The notes under the pieces: generated by a model | Seen by the model: only the letters and a program-made list of their open reading frames with translations | Databases searched by the model: none | What the model was told of the DNA's origin: nothing | Program-made: the position numbers and the translations under genes | In this document: in pieces, positions 1 through 6,254 of the stretch | How the letters are laid out: each line of letters begins with the position of its first letter | Position numbering within the stretch: position 1 is the first letter of the stretch | From: an uncultured Oscillospiraceae bacterium | Lineage (GTDB): Bacteria; Bacillota; Clostridia; Oscillospirales; Oscillospiraceae | Assembly (NCBI GenBank): GCA_905234005.1 | Contig: CAJOFW010000130.1 | Span: forward strand, 1-10,176 | Reading direction: 5' to 3' | DNA length: 10,176 bases

Positions 1-1194
1 ATAGGACGGGGCGATGCGGATCGTCGCGTCGTCGGGGTCGTTGCCGTAGGGGAACGGAGCGCCCGCGCCGGTGAGCTTGAGACCGGCGTCCGCGCACAGA
101 GCGACGCAGCGCTTTGCCGTGCCGTCCAGTCCCCGGAAGCAGACAAAGTAGCCGCCCTTCGGGACGGGCCAGGAGCCGATGCCGCGCGGCGCGAGCTCCT
201 GCTCGAGCGCGTTCAGGACGCAGTCAAATTTCGGCTTCATGAAGACCGCGTGCTTCTTCATGTGGTCGCGGATGCCCTGCACGCTGCCGAAGAACTTGGT
301 GTGACGGAGCTGGTTGATCTTGTCGTAGCCGATGGTCTGGATGCCCATCTGCCGGAGGATGAACTTCACGTTGTTCTCGCTCGCGGCGAGGACGGCGAGA
401 CCGGCGCCCGAGAACGTGACCTTGCTCGTGGATATGAACTCGTAAACCATGTCCTCCGAGCCGTATTCCCGGCAGGCGTCGAAGATGTTCAGCAGATTGT
501 CGTCCTCGTCGCAGAAGCCGTGGACGAGATAGGCGTTGTCCCAGAAGATGCGGAAATCGTCGGCCGCCGGCTTCAGCGCCGCGAACGCACGGACGACGTC
601 GTCCGAATAGGTGATGCCCGACGGGTTCGAGTACTTGGGCACGCACCAGATGCCCTTGACCGCCGGGTCGGATTCGACATATTGCCGCACGAGATCCATA
701 TCCGGGCCGTTCAGATCCATCGGGATGTTGATCATCTCAATGCCGAACTCCTGACAGATCGCGAAGTGGCGGTCATAGCCGGGCACCGGGCAGAGGAACT
801 TGAGCGGCCCCTGCTGTCCCCACGGCTTCGAGCCGCCGTACACGCCGAGCAGCAGCGCCCGGGCGATCGAGTCGTACATCAGGTTCAGGCTCGACTGCCC
901 GCCCATGATGATGTTCGCCTGCGTCAGCCCGAGAAGATCGGCGAAAAGCTGCTTGCACTCGTCCACGCCGGCCAGCTCGCCGTAGTTGCGCACGTCCGTG
1001 CCCTTTTTCGTCGTGATCAGCTCCGCCGGGTCGAGGGCCAGCATGGACATCGACAGATCGAGCTGCACCGGGTTCGGCTTGCCGCGGGACATATCCAGCT
1101 TGAGTCCCTTTGCCGCCAGTGTTTCGTAAGCGGTGTTTTCGGAGGCAAGCTCCGCCTGCAGCTCGGCCTTCGTCATATCGAGATAGCTCTTCAT
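1..1194 (-). CDS. Aspartate aminotransferase, subgroup Ic (PLP-dependent, fold type I), C-terminus cut by window edge
   Basis: This cytosolic PLP enzyme should transfer the amino group between aspartate and 2-oxoglutarate. About 398 residues are visible and the frame is open to the left edge; family members are about 430 residues, so roughly 30-40 are missing. Fold-type-I landmarks are in order: NYGELAG near residue 80, the YSNPSG loop, WDNAY with D219 (PLP nitrogen) and Y222, STSKVTFSGAG with K258 as the Schiff-base lysine, KGGYFVCF, and RIAPS with R393 as the likely substrate carboxylate arginine. The N-terminal SRGKPNPVQLDLS and the GSKPWG insertion resemble the Corynebacterium-type Ic enzymes (Pfam PF12897) rather than the AspC type. 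The ATG is supported by AAGGAG (complement of 1204-1209) 9 nt upstream. The gene has its own promoter and is divergent from the DUF362 operon. The family is clear; substrate preference is inferred. Confidence 0.9.
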   Translation of the reverse strand, partial: MKSYLDMTKAELQAELASENTAYETLAAKGLKLDMSRGKPNPVQLDLSMSMLALDPAELITTKKGTDVRNYGELAGVDECKQLFADLLGLTQANIIMGGQSSLNLMYDSIARALLLGVYGGSKPWGQQGPLKFLCPVPGYDRHFAICQEFGIEMINIPMDLNGPDMDLVRQYVESDPAVKGIWCVPKYSNPSGITYSDDVVRAFAALKPAADDFRIFWDNAYLVHGFCDEDDNLLNIFDACREYGSEDMVYEFISTSKVTFSGAGLAVLAASENNVKFILRQMGIQTIGYDKINQLRHTKFFGSVQGIRDHMKKHAVFMKPKFDCVLNALEQELAPRGIGSWPVPKGGYFVCFRGLDGTAKRCVALCADAGLKLTGAGAPFPYGNDPDDATIRIAPSY

Positions 1195-1236
1195 CAATAA
1201 AAACTCCTTATATTCGGACGATAACTTTCTTATATT

Positions 1237-1265
1237 AGTATATAGTCACCTTCGCCAAATTGCAA
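1237..1265 (-). promoter_or_regulatory. Sigma-A-type promoter of the aminotransferase gene
   Basis: Read on the minus strand, a -35 box TTGCAA (1265-1260) and a -10 box TATACT (1242-1237) are separated by exactly 17 bp. The -10 box matches the consensus at 5 of 6 positions and the -35 box at 4 of 6. The predicted transcript would begin near 1230 and give a leader of about 36 nt carrying the AAGGAG site. No operator is evident. Confidence 0.65.
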
Positions 1266-1339
1266 CCATGAGTTTGGCGGAAGAAAGCGGGCCGGAACGC
1301 GGGGTTTTTGTGGATTCTGTCCAAGGCGGCGCGAAAACC

Positions 1340-1368
1340 ATGACAAACGCGTGAAAGTATGCTATGAT
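1340..1368 (+). promoter_or_regulatory. Sigma-A-type promoter of the DUF362-glycosylase-tatD operon
   Basis: A -35 box ATGACA (1340-1345; 5 of 6 matches to TTGACA) is followed after exactly 17 bp by a -10 box TATGAT (1363-1368; 5 of 6 to TATAAT). Transcription would start near 1375. This rules out the GTG at 1351 as a start codon, because it lies inside the promoter, and supports the start at 1450. It is divergent from the promoter at 1237-1265, with about 75 bp between the two -35 boxes. Confidence 0.7.
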
Positions 1369-1406
1369 AGGATTCAGTATAGTGATAATGCAGCGCGTCG
1401 GCGGTG

Positions 1407-1422
1407 CGCGCCGTCCGGCGCG
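1407..1422 (+). other. GC-rich hairpin in the 5' leader of the DUF362 gene
   Basis: CGCGCC (1407-1412), loop GTCC (1413-1416) and GGCGCG (1417-1422) form a perfect 6-bp stem with a tetraloop, 14 nt before the GGGAG ribosome binding site at 1437-1441. No T-run follows, so it is not an intrinsic terminator. In DNA this GC-rich, short inverted repeats arise easily by chance, so a regulatory role is only a possibility. Confidence 0.3.
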
Positions 1423-1449
1423 GCTTCGATGAAAACGGGAGTGACAGCG

Positions 1450-2592
1450 ATGGTATCCCTCACAGGGCTTGCGACATACGACCGGCCTGCATGCCGCGCC
1501 GCGCTCGAGACGGTGCTGCGTCCGCTGGGCGGGCTGGATTTCGTTCAGCCGGGCATGACGGTCGGCGTCAAGACGAATCTCGTCGCCGGCATGAAGCCCG
1601 ACGCCGCCGCGACGACGCACCCGTCGCTTCTCGCGGCGCTGACGGAGCTGCTGCTCGAGCGGGGCGCACGCGTGATCGTCGGGGACAGCCCCGGCGGCCT
1701 GTTCACCGCGCCGTATGTAAAGGGTATATACCGCGCCGCCGGTCTGCGCGAGGTCGAGGAGGCCGGCGCGGAGCTGAATATGAACTTCTCGCAGAAGGAC
1801 GCGCAGAACCCCGACGCCTGGGCAGCGAAGACGTTCACCTACACCGCGTGGCTGGACGACTGCGACGCGATCATCGACTTCTGCAAGCTCAAGAGCCACG
1901 GCATGATGGGGATGTCCGCCGCCGCGAAGAATATGTTCGGCGTCATACCGGGCACGATGAAGCCCGAGTACCATTTCAAATACCCCGAGCTGCGCACGTT
2001 CGGGCGGATGCTGGTCGATCTGGACGAGTACTTCCGTCCGGCGCTGTCCATCGTGGACGGCGTCGTCGCGATGGAGGGCAACGGCCCCACGGCGGGCACG
2101 CCCCGGCCCGTCGGCGTGCTGCTCGCGTCCGGCTCGCCGCATGAGGCCGACCTCGTATGCGCCCGTATCATCGGCATCGCCCGGCAGGAGGTGCCGACGC
2201 TGGAGGCCGCGCTGGAGCGGGGGCTCATCCCGGAGACCGTCGAGGGTCTCGAGATCGTCGGCGACCCGGACGCGTTCACCGTGCCGGATTTTGAAAAGCT
2301 CGTCACCAAAAACGACCTTCTCTTCCGCTCCGTGCTGCCGGGACGGGCGGGGGAGCTTATGGGCGGCGCGCTGCATAAGCTGCTCGGCTCGAAGCCCGCT
2401 GTCAGCGCCGGGGAGTGCGTCGGCTGCGCCAAATGCCGGGGCGTCTGCCCCGCGCACGCGATCGAAATGCGCGCCGGCGTGCCGCATATCGACCGGAAAA
2501 AATGCATCCACTGCTTCTGCTGTCAGGAGTTCTGCCCGAAGGGGGCGATGAAGGTCGCAAGGCCGCTCGTCTCCCGGCTCCTGACACACTGA
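1450..2592 (+). CDS. DUF362 domain protein with C-terminal 2x[4Fe-4S] ferredoxin domain
   Basis: The product is a predicted soluble iron-sulfur protein of 380 residues; its biochemical function is not established. The DUF362 body (about residues 1-300) shows GVKTNLV, THPSLLAAL, VGDSPGG, CKLKSHGMMGMSAAAKNMFGV, IPGTMKPEYH, DGVVAMEGNGP and GTPRPVGVLLAS, all typical of the family. The tail carries two CxxCxxCxxxCP motifs at C323/326/329/333 and C352/355/358/362, as in bacterial 2[4Fe-4S] ferredoxins, with an extra Cys359. No signal peptide or membrane segment is seen. The ATG at 1450 is chosen because GGGAG (1437-1441) lies 8 nt upstream. The ATG at 1429 lacks such a site and the GTG at 1351 is in the promoter. 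It is the first gene of an operon with a DNA glycosylase and tatD. An electron-transfer role is inferred only from the clusters. Confidence 0.9.
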   Translation: MVSLTGLATYDRPACRAALETVLRPLGGLDFVQPGMTVGVKTNLVAGMKPDAAATTHPSLLAALTELLLERGARVIVGDSPGGLFTAPYVKGIYRAAGLREVEEAGAELNMNFSQKDAQNPDAWAAKTFTYTAWLDDCDAIIDFCKLKSHGMMGMSAAAKNMFGVIPGTMKPEYHFKYPELRTFGRMLVDLDEYFRPALSIVDGVVAMEGNGPTAGTPRPVGVLLASGSPHEADLVCARIIGIARQEVPTLEAALERGLIPETVEGLEIVGDPDAFTVPDFEKLVTKNDLLFRSVLPGRAGELMGGALHKLLGSKPAVSAGECVGCAKCRGVCPAHAIEMRAGVPHIDRKKCIHCFCCQEFCPKGAMKVARPLVSRLLTH

Positions 2593-2599
2593 CCGCGCC

Positions 2600-2639
2600 G
2601 CCGCAGGGCGATGAAGGATGCCGCAGGGCGGCAAAGGAG
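2600..2639 (+). repeat. Two 20-bp tandem units between the DUF362 and glycosylase genes
   Basis: Units 2600-2619 and 2620-2639 share an identical first 11 bases (GCCGCAGGGCG) and 16 of 20 positions overall. Each ends in a purine-rich AAGGA stretch, and the second copy provides the AAGGAG ribosome binding site of the glycosylase gene. The 12-mer GGGCGATGAAGG in the first unit also occurs at 2543-2554 inside the preceding gene, which suggests local duplication of coding sequence. Confidence 0.6.
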
Positions 2640-2642
2640 ACT

Positions 2643-3131
2643 ATGGAACACATCCTCCACCCGTTCCCGCCGCTGTACGACGGGAACAGCGAAATTCTGA
2701 TCCTCGGGAGCTTTCCGTCCGTCAAATCGCGTGAATCGATGTTCTTCTACGGCCACCCGCAGAACCGGTTCTGGCGCGTCATGGCGGCGGTTTTCGGGGA
2801 CGACGTACCGGCCGCGGTGCCGGAAAAACGCGACTTTCTGACGCGGCATCACGTCGCGGCGTGGGACGTCATCGGCGCTTGCGATATCACCGGCTCCTCC
2901 GACGCCTCCATCCGAAACGCCGTGCCGAACGACCTCTCTCCGATCCTCGCGGCGGCTGACATAAAAATGATTTATGTAAACGGAAAGACCGCCGCCCGGA
3001 TGTACGACAGATACACCCTCCCGCTGACCGGCCGCGAGGCGGTCTGTCTGCCCTCGACGAGTCCGGCGAACGCCGCGTGGAGCCTCGACCGCCTGATCGC
3101 CGCGTGGCAGCGCGTGCGGAACGCGGAATGA
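2643..3131 (+). CDS. DNA-deoxyinosine glycosylase (hypoxanthine-DNA glycosylase, UDG superfamily)
   Basis: The product should remove hypoxanthine, the deamination product of adenine, from DNA as the first step of base excision repair in the cytoplasm. It is 162 residues, a normal length for this small family. The N-terminal active-site block is ILGSFPSVKSRE (G22-E31), followed by FYGHPQNRFW (35-44), the hallmark of the HDG-type members of the uracil-DNA glycosylase superfamily. The second motif is LPSTSPAN (136-143), and the C-terminus has the usual aromatic-rich W..LI..W end. The ATG follows AAGGAG (2634-2639) at only 3 nt, which is short, but no better in-frame start exists. It lies 50 bp after the DUF362 gene. 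Its TGA overlaps an ATG at 3128 that was probably the original tatD start. Substrate choice within the superfamily rests on motif resemblance. Confidence 0.85.
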   Translation: MEHILHPFPPLYDGNSEILILGSFPSVKSRESMFFYGHPQNRFWRVMAAVFGDDVPAAVPEKRDFLTRHHVAAWDVIGACDITGSSDASIRNAVPNDLSPILAAADIKMIYVNGKTAARMYDRYTLPLTGREAVCLPSTSPANAAWSLDRLIAAWQRVRNAE

Positions 3132-3139
3132 TACTCTTT
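3128..3139 (+). other. Orphaned original start of tatD (Met-Ile-Leu-Phe)
   Basis: An ATG at 3128 overlaps the glycosylase TGA (ATGA arrangement) and reads Met-Ile-Leu-Phe. TatD proteins usually begin Met-(Ile)-Leu-Phe-Asp-x-His-Ala-His-Tyr-Asp-Asp-Glu. After these four codons the repeat at 3141 begins and the frame hits TAA near 3185. The remaining TatD sequence resumes at Asp-Asp-Glu-Trp-Phe (3315 onward) in another frame. This is interpreted as the severed 5' end of tatD. Confidence 0.6.
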
Positions 3140-3140
3140 T

Positions 3141-3311
3141 GTATTCGCTTCGGAAATGCGGCGCTTCCGGGGCTTTGCGCCCGGTAACGGAACGGAGCTT
3201 TTTCCTGGAAAACAGTTTAAGGCAATACCGCACAATAGGGGTGTGCGGATTGCGCAGACAGATTTTTCGGCAGATGAAACAAAAAACGCAGGGAATACTT
3301 TGTGTATTCCC
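3141..3311 (+). repeat. Structured dispersed repeat, long copy (copy A)
   Basis: The first 49 bp (3141-3189) match 10073-10121 at 39 of 49 positions without gaps. The element contains four hairpins. One pairs 3148-3155 with 3165-3172. One is TTTTC/GAAAA at 3200-3212. One is an 11-bp stem GCAAT-(A)-CCGCAC (3222-3233) with GTGCGG-ATTGC (3243-3253), broken only by one bulged A. The last is a perfect 8-bp stem GGGAATAC (3291-3298) with GTATTCCC (3304-3311). GTATTC occurs at both ends. The composition is more AT-rich than the flanks. It begins 10 bp after the glycosylase stop and occupies the place of the 5' end of tatD. There is no transposase, so a non-autonomous element or a structured RNA repeat is the likely class. 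Confidence 0.75.
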
Positions 3312-4049
3312 GACGACGACGAGTGGTTCGACGCCGACCGGGACGAGGTGATCGCCTCGCTGCCCGCCGCCGGGGTGGAGCTTGTCGTGAACGTAGGGTG
3401 CGACAGGGCGTCCAGTGAGGCGTCGATCGCTCTCGCGGAGAAATACGACTTCGTATACGCCGCCGTCGGCTGGCATCCGCACGACGCGAGGACGTGGGAC
3501 GACGGGAGCGCCGATTGCATCCGCCGCTGGGCAGAGCACCCGAAGGTCGTCGCGATCGGGGAGATCGGCCTCGATTACCACTACGACCTCGAGTGGAAGG
3601 ACAGGCAGCACGAGGTGCTCGAAGCGCAGCTTTGCCTCGCGGAGGAGCTTAATCTGCCCGTCATCATCCACGACCGGGAGGCTCACGGCGACTGCCTTGA
3701 CATCATCCGCCGCCACACGCGTGTACGCGGCGAATTCCACTGCTATTCCGGCAGCGCGGAGATGGCGAAGGAGATTCTGGGCTGGGGCTGGTATCTCGGC
3801 TTCAACGGCTCGATCACGATGCAGGGCGCCCGCCGCGCCATCGAGACGCTGCGCTCCATGCCGACGGATCGCATCCTGCTCGAGACGGACTGCCCCTATC
3901 TCGCGCCCATGCCGCGCACGGACGGGCGGCGCAACGACAGCCGAAAGCTCCCCCGTATCGCGGAGGTCATCGCGGAGGCGTGCCATACGACCCCGGCGCT
4001 TGTCGCGGCGGTCACGATGGAGAACGGCCGCCGGTTTTTCGGCGTCTGA
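3156..4049 (+). CDS. tatD: TatD-family metal-dependent hydrolase with N-terminus replaced by a repeat (probably inactive)
   Basis: TatD proteins are cytosolic TIM-barrel metal-dependent hydrolases, described mainly as DNases. From DDEWFDADRDEV (3315 onward) to the end the protein is a normal family member: VVNVGCD, VGWHPHDA, GEIGLDYHYD (E136), PVIIHDREAH (H172), FHCYSG (H195), ILLETDCPYLAPMP (D245) and the C-terminal NGRRFFGV. Residues are numbered from the ATG at 3156, the only in-frame ATG. The roughly 50 residues before Asp-Asp-Glu are encoded by the structured repeat, have no resemblance to TatD, and replace the segment that normally carries the HxH metal-binding motif. The ATG at 3156 lies in or beside a hairpin loop and has only a weak GGAA before it. 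The gene is therefore probably a pseudogene, or makes a protein lacking one metal site. An assembly error is a further option. The frame is otherwise intact. Confidence 0.8.
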   Translation: MRRFRGFAPGNGTELFPGKQFKAIPHNRGVRIAQTDFSADETKNAGNTLCIPDDDEWFDADRDEVIASLPAAGVELVVNVGCDRASSEASIALAEKYDFVYAAVGWHPHDARTWDDGSADCIRRWAEHPKVVAIGEIGLDYHYDLEWKDRQHEVLEAQLCLAEELNLPVIIHDREAHGDCLDIIRRHTRVRGEFHCYSGSAEMAKEILGWGWYLGFNGSITMQGARRAIETLRSMPTDRILLETDCPYLAPMPRTDGRRNDSRKLPRIAEVIAEACHTTPALVAAVTMENGRRFFGV

Positions 4050-4088
4050 CCGCGGTTGTTATCCCGCAAGGTTTTTTCGCCGACATGA

Positions 4089-4117
4089 TTGTAAAGCGGC
4101 CGGAATTCTGATATAAT
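4089..4117 (+). promoter_or_regulatory. Sigma-A-type promoter of the gdpP-rplI-dnaB-tilS-hpt operon
   Basis: A perfect -10 box TATAAT (4112-4117) lies 17 bp after TTGTAA (4089-4094; 4 of 6 matches to TTGACA). Transcription would start near 4124 and give a leader of about 95 nt before gdpP. No comparable promoter or clear terminator is seen downstream until after hpt, so all five genes may be cotranscribed. Confidence 0.7.
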
Positions 4118-4119
4118 AC

Positions 4120-4144
4120 TACGATCATATTTTTACGATCATAT
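4120..4144 (+). repeat. 11-bp direct repeat at the transcription start of the gdpP operon
   Basis: TACGATCATAT occurs twice without mismatch, at 4120-4130 and 4134-4144, a period of 14 bp, directly after the TATAAT box. Its position over the predicted start of transcription would suit a repressor operator or an initial-transcription element. No known regulator site is recognised in it. Confidence 0.6.
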
Positions 4145-4151
4145 CTTCCCG

Positions 4152-4181
4152 CAGCCGCGCCCGCCTCACAGCCGCGCCCGC
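4152..4181 (+). repeat. 13-bp direct repeat in the gdpP leader
   Basis: CAGCCGCGCCCGC occurs at 4152-4164 and 4169-4181 without mismatch, period 17. The second copy runs into GCCGC-GCCC-GCGGC (4171-4184), a 5-bp GC hairpin in the leader RNA. No T-run follows, so it is not an intrinsic terminator. Function is unknown. Confidence 0.5.
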
Positions 4182-4205
4182 GGCCGCGAGGATCGCCGTT
4201 TGCAG

Positions 4206-4222
4206 AGGAGGCATGCGCCATA
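4206..4222 (+). promoter_or_regulatory. Ribosome binding site placing the gdpP start at an AUA codon
   Basis: AGGAGG (4206-4211) is a perfect Shine-Dalgarno sequence. Eight nucleotides downstream, at 4220, the gdpP frame has ATA followed by Asn-Lys-Leu-Phe-Arg-Ser, a typical GdpP N-terminus. The nearby ATG at 4213 is only 1 nt from the site and in another frame that closes near 4434. The next in-frame alternative, TTG at 4262, has no ribosome binding site. Confidence 0.55.
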
Positions 4223-6201
4223 AACAAGCTTTTCAGGAGCCTGGAGGCCACCGGCCCCCGTTTGTATATCGCGATTCTGCTGGCGTTCGCGGCCGTCTCG
4301 TACCTCGCGTTCTCCGAGCCGCTGCTCGCGCTGATCGAGGGCGCGGCCGCGCTGACGCTGTTTGTGATCGACGCGATCCTGACCCGCCGCCGCCGGCGAG
4401 CGCTCACGCAGTACGTCGAGGCCGTCACGTATGAGTCGGAGGAGGCCAGAAACAGCGCCATGCTGAACTTCCCGCTGCCCATGGCGACGTTCCTGCTCGA
4501 TACCGATCGCGTCGTATGGGGCAATCAGGCGTTTTTCAGCGCCTGCGGGACGCGCATATGTCCGACCTCGTCCCGGGCTTTGACAGCAAGTGGATCGTCG
4601 AGGGCAGAAAGCGCTGTCCCGAGTACGTCTCGCTCGGCGACCGCCGCTATCAGGTGCAGGGCAGTCTCATTCGGGCGCACGGCGACGCCAATCCGGCGCG
4701 CAGCATGGGCATCACCTACTGGGTGGACGTGACCGATTACGACGAGATCCGGCGCGAATACGCCGCGTCCCGGCCCGTTGTCATGATCGTCCTGATGGAC
4801 AACTACGACGAGATGATGAAAAACGTCGCCGAGCGTGCGCGGCTGGAGATTCGCAGCTCGTTCGAGGATAAGCTGGCCTCCTGGGTCGAGGGCAAGCGCG
4901 GCTTCTGGCGGCGGTTCGACCGCGACCGATACCTGTACATCTGCGAGCGGCGGTATTTCGACCAGCTTCAGGCGGAGCGGTTTTCGCTCATCGACGACGC
5001 GCACGCGATCGTGAACACCTCCGGCATCCACGTCACGGTCAGCATCGGCGCCGGCATCGACGGCGCGTCGATCGAGGAGAACTACGGCTACGCCTCTCTG
5101 AGCATCGAGATGGCCCTGTCACGCGGCGGCGATCAGGCCGTCATCCGTGACAGAATGAACTTTACGTTCTTCGGCGGACGCGACGCGGAGGTCGAGACGC
5201 GCACGAAGGTCAAGAGCCGGGTCATTGCGAACGCCCTCGGCGCCTCGATCAAGGACGCCTCCACCACGTTCGTCATGGGCCACAAATACGCCGATATGGA
5301 CGCCCTCGGCGCGGCGACGGGCATATGCTGCATCGCCCGCTCCATGGGCAAGCGTGCGCGGATCGTCCTGAGCGACCGGCCGAACGCCTGCGGGGCGATG
5401 GTCGAGGAGCTGAAAAAGTACAGGGAATACGCCGACGTGTTCGTCACGCCGAAGGAGGCCATGCTGCAGGCAAACGCACGAAGCCTTCTCGTCGTCGTGG
5501 ACACGAACCGGCCCGAGCAGGTCGAGGATCGGGCGCTGCTCGAGTCCATCAGCCGCGTCGCCGTCATCGACCACCACCGCCGGGCGGCGAGCTACATCTC
5601 CAACGCCGCGCTGACGCTGTACGAGCCATACGCGTCGTCGGCCTGCGAGCTGATGGCGGAGCTTCTGCAGGAGCTGGCCCAGCAGGACAACATCCTCCGC
5701 TGCGAGGCGGAGGCCATGCTGGCCGGCATCGTCACCGACACGAAGAACTTCACCTTGCGCACCGGTGAGCGCACATTCGACGCGGCGGCGTTTCTGCGCC
5801 GGCTCGGGGCGGAGCCTGCGTCCATCAAGCGGCTCATGCAGACCGACTACGACAGCACCGTGACGCGCTATTATATCCTCGAGCGCGCAAAGATATACCG
5901 CAGCAACATCTGCATCGCCTCGGTCGACCGGACCGTGGATCGTGTGACGGCCTCGCAGGCGGCGGATGAGCTTCTGAACATCTCCGGCGTGGAGGCGTCC
6001 GTCGTGCTCTATCCGATGGAGGACGGCGGCATCTACCTCTCCGCCCGCAGCATCGGCAGCATCAACGTACAGGTGCTGATGGAAAAGCTCGGGGGCGGCG
6101 GCAATATGTCCGCGGCCGCCGCGCAGCTTCCGGACCGGACGACCGAGGAGGCCGACGTGCTCCTGAAGGCGGCCATCGACGAGTACCTCAATCAGGCGTA
6201 A
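4220..6201 (+). CDS. gdpP: GdpP-type cyclic-di-AMP phosphodiesterase (membrane-bound DHH/DHHA1), with one frame break
   Basis: GdpP hydrolyses the second messenger c-di-AMP to pApA and so affects potassium balance and cell-wall stress. Joined across the break the protein is about 660 residues, a normal length. Order of parts: two membrane helices (about 15-31 and 35-54), an Arg-rich stop-transfer stretch, a PAS-like region with PLPMATFLLDTDRVVWGNQAFF, a degenerate GGDEF domain (about 165-300), then DHH with MGHKYADMDALG (353-364), D428, IDHH (450-453) and VTDTKNF (D507), and DHHA1 with GGGGNMSAAAAQ near 625. The first part is in the frame of 4220; from 4549 the second part continues one base back, so GGG at 4547-4549 looks like GGGG with one G lost (reading ACG-DAHMSDLVPGFD). 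A caller without frame repair would report only 4516-6201. It is followed by rplI and dnaB, the conserved Firmicutes order. The start at ATA is unusual. Confidence 0.88.
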
Positions 6202-6254
6202 CCAAACCATTCGCTTCTCATTAGAGACAATCAGCAGGAAAGGATAAAAAACCC

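Noticed and set aside
250..1200. Long plus-strand open frame opposite the aminotransferase gene
   Set aside because: It is a shadow of the real minus-strand gene, with low-complexity Arg/Val/Leu/His-rich translation typical of antisense frames in GC-rich DNA and no recognisable domain.
1351..1449. GTG at 1351 as the start of the DUF362 protein
   Set aside because: It lies between the -35 and -10 boxes of a good promoter, has no ribosome binding site, and the extra N-terminal residues do not look like DUF362. The start at 1450 has GGGAG 8 nt upstream.
4050..4084. Intrinsic terminator after tatD
   Set aside because: GCGG/CCGC around 4053-4068 with a later TTTTTT was considered, but the stem is only 4 bp and is separated from the T-run by AAGG.
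4532..4537. Programmed -1 slippage at the TTTTTC run in gdpP
   Set aside because: The codons are GCG TTT TTC, so the required X-XXY-YYZ pattern is not met (G precedes the run), and a shift here would give a less family-like sequence than one at the GGG at 4547.
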